A DNA stretch of 64,000 bases from Ampullaceana balthica (taxonomy: Eukaryota; Mollusca; Gastropoda; Lymnaeidae), in NCBI GenBank assembly GCA_944989445.1, contig CALYLW010000185.1, forward strand, positions 190,001 through 254,000, in the 5' to 3' direction. This document shows, piece by piece, positions 57,353 to 64,000 of the stretch; positions within the stretch are counted from its first letter, which is position 1, and the number at the start of each line of letters is the position of its first letter. The notes beneath the pieces are model-generated. The model was not told the DNA's origin, made no database searches, and saw only the letters and a program-made list of their open reading frames with translations. Position numbers and translations under genes: made by a program.

Positions 57353-58517
57353 AAAAGGTAATCCTGTAGTCTTAGCACGTATATTATTTCACTGCGAATT
57401 TTAATTTTCTCGTGAGAACTTTCGGTTTTAATTTATTAAATGCATTTATTTATATATGTTATATTTTAGCTATTATAGCGCTAATTTGTAAGGCTTTTTA
57501 ATTTATAAGGCTGTTTTCGGCCCTTGACGCTACATAATCAGAGTAGAGTAGGATACTTCCATTTTGTTTATCTAGCACCCTACTTGCTGGGTTGTCACAG
57601 CAAATTTTCTCACTTACAAACAAACAAAAATAAATCAAACATCTAGTAAGGAAATAAAAAATGAAATTTTTATTAAAATATTTATTGATCTTCTAAGAAT
57701 CCTAAAATAGATGAATGAAACTTTTTTTAAAAAAACATCTTCAGACAGTAAATTTATTTTAGCATGCGTCGTTCCAGTTAAAAAAATCTAGCTAGCAGGG
57801 TGCTAGATAAACAAAAATGATGCATCCTACTCCGATTATGTAGCCTCTAGGGCCGAAAAAGTCTTATAAATTAGCGCTATAATAACTCAAATATAACATA
57901 TATAAAAATGCTTTTAATAAATTAATATTTTAAAAAAAACGTAAAAAACCAAGTTTTTCACTATAAATCCTTTATGTACTAGACGTAACTAAAAGAATAT
58001 TCATTATAATACGCAGCGCAAGACCATCCAAAAATACAAAATTGTAGTTATGTCTCGTAAAACGTGTTTAATATAATGCGCACCGATCAGGAATATGTTT
58101 ATAAAAAGTGTTGTCAATAAAATGCGCACCTTATTGGGCGACAGAAAGGTTGTTTAATATAATACGCACCGCGACACTCTATCTCAAAAAATAACATGAT
58201 ACATAGAGATAAATAACATAATCTAAAAATTCTATAATTTAATTACAGTAAATGCGATCGATCTGAAATTTTGATACATAGTTTTATCATCGCCACAAAA
58301 CTGCCTGCTAAATTTCAGCTCGCTAGCTTACGAGGAAGTGGGTAAAAAAATCGATCCAAAGTTTTGGCGACCGACAATCAAGCAAGCAAGCAATCAAGGG
58401 TTCAAACAAACAGACACCACGAGTTAATATAAAGGATTTAAAAATGAAAGTTCTCACGAGAAATTTAAAATTCGCTGCAAAAAAATTTACGTGCTAAAAA
58501 ACTTCAGGATCACCCTT
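57353..58517. mobile_element. Fold-back element with long inverted arms, right arm split by an insertion
   Basis: Left arm 57353-57590. Its reverse complement is found at 57783-57925 and resumes at 58442-58517. Shared landmarks are TCTCGTGAGAACTTTC, TATTATAGCGCTAATTT, TTTTCGGCCCT, GCTACATAATC and GTTTATCTAGCACCCT. The gap in the right arm is filled exactly by family A copy 4. The left arm has an extra short internal duplication at about 57490-57510. The loop 57591-57782 is AT-rich and non-coding. Confidence 0.88.
57928..58441 (+). mobile_element. Interspersed element, family A, copy 4, nested in the fold-back element
   Basis: Starts with AAAAAACCAAGTTTTTCACT then ATAAATCCTTTATGTAC, and ends with GAGTTAATATAAAGGATTT. 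It carries the TCAATAAAATGCGCACC-type motifs and the conserved TAGCTTACGAGGAAGTGGG block. Flanking sequence on both sides belongs to the fold-back right arm, so this copy inserted after the fold-back element. Confidence 0.88.
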
Positions 58518-58627
58518 AAAAATCATCGTCATCAGTCATTGACTAAACTAGTATGTAGTTAATTGAAACAATTAATTTAATTTAATTTCGGTTTACTTTT
58601 CTGCTGGTAAAAGGTCTTTGGGCCATA

Positions 58628-58834
58628 ATTGAATAATAATAAATAATAAATAATAAATAATAAATAATAAATAATAAATAATAAATAATAAATAATAAAT
58701 AATAAATAATAAATAATAAATAATAAATAATAAATAATAAATAATAAATAATAAATAATAAATAATAAATAATAAATAATAAATAATAAATAATAAATAA
58801 TAAATAATAACTAATAAATAATAAATAATAAATC
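58628..58834. repeat. 7 bp AATAATA microsatellite-like array
   Basis: About 29 copies of AATAATA, A/T only, with one CTAATAA variant near 58811. Confidence 0.97.
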
Positions 58835-59163
58835 GCCTATTTACGACAAAGCTTAACGAGAACTTAAATTAATTTATTTATTTATTTGTATTTTAATTAT
58901 TATTTTATAAACTAAGATTGTAAGAAAAAGATGACTTGCAAGAACTGTATCAATGATTATTTAGGTTTTTAAAAAAACTGTACAAATAACTCATTTTTGT
59001 CACACTTTTGGCGACGGTTATTCTAATAATGCATTCGATCTTAAAACGGAACGCAGCTAATCTTAAGAAAACAAAAACATTACGTTACAGCGGCTCGATC
59101 ATTTTCTGGCGGCTTTTTGGCGGACAAAAAGTTTGCGGCGTATTCGGCGCGCGGCGTGGGGTG
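58835..59163. other. Unique spacer
   Basis: AT-rich, ending in a short CG-rich stretch (GGCGTATTCGGCGCGCGGCG at about 59136). Nothing recognised. Confidence 0.4.
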
Positions 59164-59392
59164 AGGGTCTAGTTGAGATGTATTCATGTCATGGGGTCTA
59201 GTTGAGATGTGTTCATGTCATGGGGTCTAGTTGAGATGTATTCATGTCATGGGGTCTAGTTGAGATGTGTCATGTCATGTGGTCTATTTGAGATGTATTC
59301 ATGTCATGTGGTCTAGTTGAGATGTATTCATGTCATGTGGTCTAGTTGAGATGTGTTCATGTCATGGGGTCTAGTTGAGATGTATGCATGCT
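59164..59392. repeat. 29 bp minisatellite, 8 copies
   Basis: GGGGTCTAGTTGAGATGTAT followed by TCATGTCAT; GTGG and GTGT variants. Confidence 0.95.
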
Positions 59393-59984
59393 TAATGTCA
59401 TGGAAAATTTGATTTGAAAATCCCGAGTCATTATGTGCAGGTGTCTTGAATGTTTCAGAAAACATAAAACAATTACAATTTCGTCACAAGTCAATTTTTA
59501 TGCGAGATGGTCAAATTATCAAATATTTGTCCCGAAAGTTTTAAAAATGACTTTCTAAGTAGCGCCAGGTTTCTCCAAACTATGACGTCACAACAAAGGT
59601 CCGACTTCATGGCTCCGACTCCGTGCTGTATTGTTGAAAAATAATATTTAAGATTATATCCAAAATGGAAAAATCGATTATCGATATTTGGGCGGTAAGA
59701 GTGATAACACTTCTCTAAAAATAGAGACAGTTGACAGTTGACAAAACGAAGATCACACCGACAAACGGGCTACATTTAAAATGATAAGGCCCTAATACCG
59801 CCCGGGTCACAGGGTGCCCAAAGTCAAAGGCCAGGTGCTTCTAAGTGACTCATCTTTATTATCAAGTCCCCAACATGACGTGTTTGTACGACCCCCGGGT
59901 CTCGCGCTGTGACGTATGTGATGACGTGACTGTTTGGAAGCTTCGGCTCTTTTGTTGGCGGCCTTATCGGAGCTGATAAAAGAC
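59393..59984. other. Unique spacer
   Basis: TGACGTCA at 59583-59590. Nothing coding recognised. Confidence 0.4.
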
Positions 59985-60115
59985 AAGTGTGTCCATGATC
60001 AGACACGTGTGTCAATGATCAGACAAGTGTGTCCATGACATATACGTGTGTCCATAATAATATATACTTGTGTCCATGACAAGTGCATGTGTCTAAGTGT
60101 GTCCATGAACAGACA
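59985..60115. repeat. Degenerate repeat of about 20 bp
   Basis: GTGTGTCCATGATCAGACAA-like units, about 6 loose copies. Confidence 0.75.
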
Positions 60116-60402
60116 AGTGTGTGGCCAGAGAACTGTCACAGTCTATAACAAATGTGTGGCCAGAGAACTGTCATAGTCTATAACAAATGTGTGGCCAGAG
60201 AACTGTGACAGTCTATAAAAAATGTGTGGCCAGAGACCTGTAACAATCTATGACGAGTTTGTGGCCAGGGAACTATAACAGTCTATGACAAATGTGTGCC
60301 AGAGAACTGTAACAATCTATGACGAGTGTGTGGCCAGAGAACTATAACAGTCTATGACAAGTGTGTGGCCAGAGAACTGACACAATCTATGACAAGTGTG
60401 TG
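60116..60402. repeat. 35 bp minisatellite, 8 copies
   Basis: TGTGTGGCCAGAGAACTGTC followed by ACAGTCTATGACAAG, with substitutions. Confidence 0.93.
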
Positions 60403-61043
60403 GTATTATACACTTGTCACAGTATGTGTAGTGTATACGTGGAGTCATGTACCAGTGACAAGAGTTCTGATTGAGATGTATGACTTTGGTAAATGATGCT
60501 AACGTTTTGGTCAAGTTTATATTATAATCCAACTAATTTGTATGGCCCAACAGCCGACACTAGAACAAGCGTCTAGTTACTGTACTAAATAATGGCTGTA
60601 ATTTGTCGGTACAGATTGTTGTCAGTTTATAAAGTCAACTAAGGAAGTTAAGTTAGATGATTTCTCGTTCTGCGTTATGTCCGACACACAAATTTGCGGT
60701 GTGCAACTTGGGTGCGTATTAATACATTTTAGAGCAGATGTGGAACTATATAATTTATATTTAAAGAAACTATAAAAATGAGCCTGAAATAATACTTATA
60801 AACAAGCTGTTTTGTATTTTAAAAAGTCATGAAAATGGCCAATTTGTTTATGTTTGCTTACGGCGGCTTACACATTTGACTTCTTGTAACATGCGCTTGA
60901 CCAATCGTTATAGGCTGACGTTAGACTGATATTTAAATAGCCCGTAAGTCATATCTCCGTTGTCTTGCAGAAAGTCTTTCAGTAATTTTTAAACGTTCAT
61001 AAATTGACCTTAAAAGTGTGTCCATTGAAATTTTGACTACATG
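60403..61043. other. AT-rich unique spacer
   Basis: Nothing recognised. Confidence 0.4.
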
Positions 61044-61276
61044 CCTGTTAGTAGAAGTTGTTGACCACTGGTCTGTTAGTAGAAGTTGTTGACCAATGGT
61101 CTGTTAGTAGAAGTTGTTGACCAATGGTCTGTTAGTAGAAGTTGTTGACCAATGGTCTGTTAGTAGAAGTTGTTGACCAATGGTCTGTTAGTAGAAGTTG
61201 TTGACCAATGGTCTGTTAGTAGAAGTTGTTGACCAATGGTCTGTTAGTAGAAGTTGTTGACCACTGGTCTGTTAGT
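61044..61276. repeat. 28 bp minisatellite, 8 copies
   Basis: GTTAGTAGAAGTTGTTGACC followed by AATGGTCT, identical except CACTGG in the terminal copies. Confidence 0.96.
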
Positions 61277-61849
61277 TATTAGAAGTTGTGATTGTTTTAA
61301 AAAAAAATTCTGTATGCGCTCCTGGTGTATATAAATAAATCTGGTAGAACAAAGCTTCCAGGAGAATGAAAGTGCGCATGAGACAGACAAAATGAGGGCG
61401 CCCCAGGGTGTACAGACGCCCCTGGGTGTACAGGCGCCCCACTTTGAAGACCACTGACCGAATGAGCTTCACGAGTCGCTGTCTGAACCGAGGGGTTTTC
61501 GAGGGGCTCAGTGCTCATGCTGTGCAGAAGAAGGCGCGTGACGTAACTGTGACGTCATATTTCCCCCCCGAACGCTACATCACCCCGCGAAGGTGCCCCA
61601 GGGCGCCCCTCATGTCGGTGTGTCAATTGGTGGACTAGAGATTCCACTCTGGTTAATGCCAAGTGGCTAGTTACACAACCTCCAGGTCCACGGGTCGGAC
61701 CTGCGGTGCACTGCAGTCCATTGATATCACCGAGTACCAGTTGGCGGATGTGGGTTAATCTTAAAAGTCGTTGACCATTTGTTTCTACAGCCCGAGAATA
61801 GGTTTATTACACGATTAAACCATAGCATGGAATGTGCTTACCTGAACTC
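61277..61849. other. Unique spacer, moderately GC-rich
   Basis: Overlapping frames of 66-76 codons on both strands at 61272-61638 are unrecognised. GTGTACAGGCGCCCC-like segments occur twice near 61410. TGACGTCA at 61550-61557. Confidence 0.4.
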
Positions 61850-62392
61850 TGCAGGTCCTACCTGAACTCTGCAGGTCCTACCTGAACTCTGCAGGTCCTA
61901 CTTGAATATAGGTCCTACCCTCATATAGATCCTACATGTTCTACCAGCCTACAATCTACAGGTCCTACCCACCCACAGGTCTTACCTGCCTACAATCTAC
62001 AGGTCTTACCCTGCAGGTCCTACCTGCCTACAGATCCTACTTGCCTACAATCTACAGGTCTTACCCTGCAGGTCCTACCCGCCTACAGTTCCTACCCGCC
62101 TACAAGTCCTACCTGCCTACAGATCCTACTTGCCTAAAATCTACTGTTCCTACCCTGTGGGTCCCAACTGCCCACAAACTACGGGTCTTACCTGCTTGTC
62201 CTAACTGCCTACAGGTCCTAACTTCCTACAGGTCCTAAATGTCTAGAGGTCCTATAGTCTACATATACAACTTCCTTACAGTAAGTTATAGTCTACAGGT
62301 AATACCCTTCAAGTCCTTCTTATCCTAAAGTCTACAGGTCCTATCATTCAGGTCTTACTTGCTTACAGTGTACATGCCATACAGTGTACAGG
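61850..62392. repeat. Degenerate CAGGTCCTACC repeat
   Basis: About 30 loose copies built from CAGGTCCTACCTGCCTACA and CAATCTACAGGTCTTACC. The first three copies (CTGAACTCTG) are regular and the rest decay towards 62392. Confidence 0.9.
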
Positions 62393-62896
62393 ACCTGCGC
62401 CCCCCCCTCCCGACCCAACATCTGGTCTTAACCATTTCCCCCCTTCCACCTACAAACTCTCCAAACAGGGTGACAAGTCGCGCGCTGTTCTAATTCAGTC
62501 CCTCCACCCGTCTCTGTCGTATGTACACAGAGGCGTGTCCTCGTATCTCCAGCCACACAATAGCCGCCTCCAAATATAGAACCCGCACAAAGCCATCTTC
62601 TGGCTACATCGGAACATATGACGGAAAACGAAATGGTATGTTTGTCACGCCGTCACTGGAGTCGTTTGTTTGTTTTTCTGCCCTCCGTCTCTCATTAAGG
62701 CGCCTCGATACAAACCCCGGAATTGATGTGTTTTTATCGAGTGCTGGCTGTTGAGTAGGTGTTGTGTTGTGTTGTGGGCAGGGCAGAGGGATGGAGATGA
62801 CGTGGGAGGTCGGGGGTCCCTGGTACAGTTTGGCAGAGATCGTCTGCTGCTTTCCCATTGACCACGTGTCACTTACAACGAGATTGTTTGGGGGGA
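62393..62896. other. Unique spacer
   Basis: A 77-codon plus frame at 62521-62754 overlaps 75- and 84-codon minus frames. None is recognised and none has supporting signals. Confidence 0.4.
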
Positions 62897-64000
62897 GGAT
62901 ATTTTAGGAAAGATGGTAACAAACAAACATTGGATAAGTGCGCGGAGTCAAGGATATTTTAGGAAAGATGGTAACAAACAAACATTGGATAAGTGCGCGG
63001 AGTCAAGGATATTTTAGGAAAGATGGTAACAAACAAACATTGGATAAGTGCGCGGAGCCAAGGATATTTTAGGAAAGATGGTAACAAACAAACATTGGAT
63101 AAGTGCGCGGAGCCAAGGATATTTTAGGAAAGATGGTAACAAACAAACATTGGATAAGTGCGCGGAGCCAAGGATATTTTAGGAAAGATGGTAACAAACA
63201 AACATTGGATAAGTGCGCGGAGCCAAGGATATTTTAGGAAAGATGGTAACAAACAAACATTGGATAAGTGCGCGGAGCCAAGGATATTTTAGGAAAGATG
63301 GTAACAAACAAACATTGGATAAGTGCGCGGAGCCAAGGATATTTTAGGAAAGATGGTAACAAACAAACATTGGATAAGTGCGCGGAGCCAAGGATATTTT
63401 AGGAAAGATGGTAACAAACAAACATTGGATAAGTGCGCGGAGCCAAGGATATTTTAGGAAAGATGGTAACAAACAAACATTGGATAAGTGCGCGGAGCCA
63501 AGGATATTTTAGGAAAGATGGTAACAAACAAACATTGGATAAGTGCGCGGAGCCAAGGATATTTTAGGAAAGATGGTAACAAACAAACATTGGATAAGTG
63601 CGCGGAGCCAAGGATATTTTAGGAAAGATGGTAACAAACAAACATTGGATAAGTGCGCGGAGCCAAGAATATTTTAGGAAAGATGGTAACAAACAAACAT
63701 TGGATAAGTGCGCGGAGCCAAGGATATTTTAGGAAAGATGGTAACAAACAAACATTGGATAAGTGCGCGGAGTCAAGGATATTTTAGGAAAGATGGTAAC
63801 AAACAAACATTGGATAAGTGCGCGGAGCCAAGGATATTTTAGGAAAGATGGTAACAAACAAACATTGGATAAGTGCGCGGAGTCAAGGATATTTTAGTAA
63901 AGATGGTAACAAACAAACATTGGATAAGTGCGCGGAGCCAAGGATATTTTAGGAAAGATGGTAACAAACAAACATTGGATAAGTGCGCGGAGTCAAGGAT
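62897..64000. repeat. 55 bp minisatellite, at least 20 copies, continues past the window end
   Basis: GGATATTTTAGGAAAGATGG, TAACAAACAAACATTGGATA and AGTGCGCGGAG(C/T)CAA make one unit. Almost the only differences are GAGTC versus GAGCC, with AGAAT and TTAGTAAAG once each. Confidence 0.98.

Overview
This window looks like non-coding nuclear DNA from an animal, most likely an invertebrate. A mollusc or other lophotrochozoan is my guess, from the style of a tRNA-derived SINE and from general experience of such minisatellite-rich genomes; nothing here proves a taxon. There are no operons, no ribosome-binding-site-led genes and no dense coding. No intact protein-coding gene could be supported. The only protein-level signal I trust is a decayed fragment of a hAT-type DNA transposase (BED zinc finger plus the following region) on the minus strand at about 56640-57300.

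The dominant feature is tandem repetition. About 60 separate minisatellite or satellite-like arrays, with units of 7-60 bp and mostly unrelated sequence, cover roughly half of the 64 kb (my sum of array spans is about 34-35 kb). Between them lie AT-rich or mixed unique spacers of 0.1-2 kb. The largest arrays are 1760-7228 (22-26 bp unit with a 1.8 kb higher-order duplication), 11797-13709 (42 bp), 20293-21716 (10 bp with an embedded 8 bp array), 22239-23815 (32 bp), 29371-30270 (60 bp, almost identical copies), 30634-32155 (28 bp, no G on the plus strand), 34033-36732 (41 bp), 38224-39150 (45 bp, palindrome-rich), 51955-53322 (28 bp, 420 bp higher-order duplication) and 62897-64000 (55 bp, running off the window end). 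Very long open frames over these arrays follow from units that lack stop codons and are not genes.

Interspersed elements lie between the arrays. A roughly 500 bp family (called A here) has four copies: 19046-19575, 55172-55694, 55698-56195 and 57928-58441. A second family (B) occurs at 8071-8280 and as an inverted pair at 17911-18582. A MITE-like element with 26 bp imperfect terminal inverted repeats spans 50216-50970 and carries a 25 bp minisatellite inside. A fold-back element at 57353-58517 has its right arm split by a family A insertion. A tRNA-derived SINE on the minus strand at about 39600-39829 seems to have donated its 5' head to the minisatellite that follows it (39805-40372).

The most interesting points are the ways arrays were born and grew: a SINE head amplified into a minisatellite, an array carried inside a transposon, an 8-mer array with surviving 9-mer intermediates inside a 10-mer array, a 40-to-59 bp unit switch, and two higher-order duplications. 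Also notable are long G-free or C-free strands and an excess of the CRE palindrome TGACGTCA in the unique spacers.
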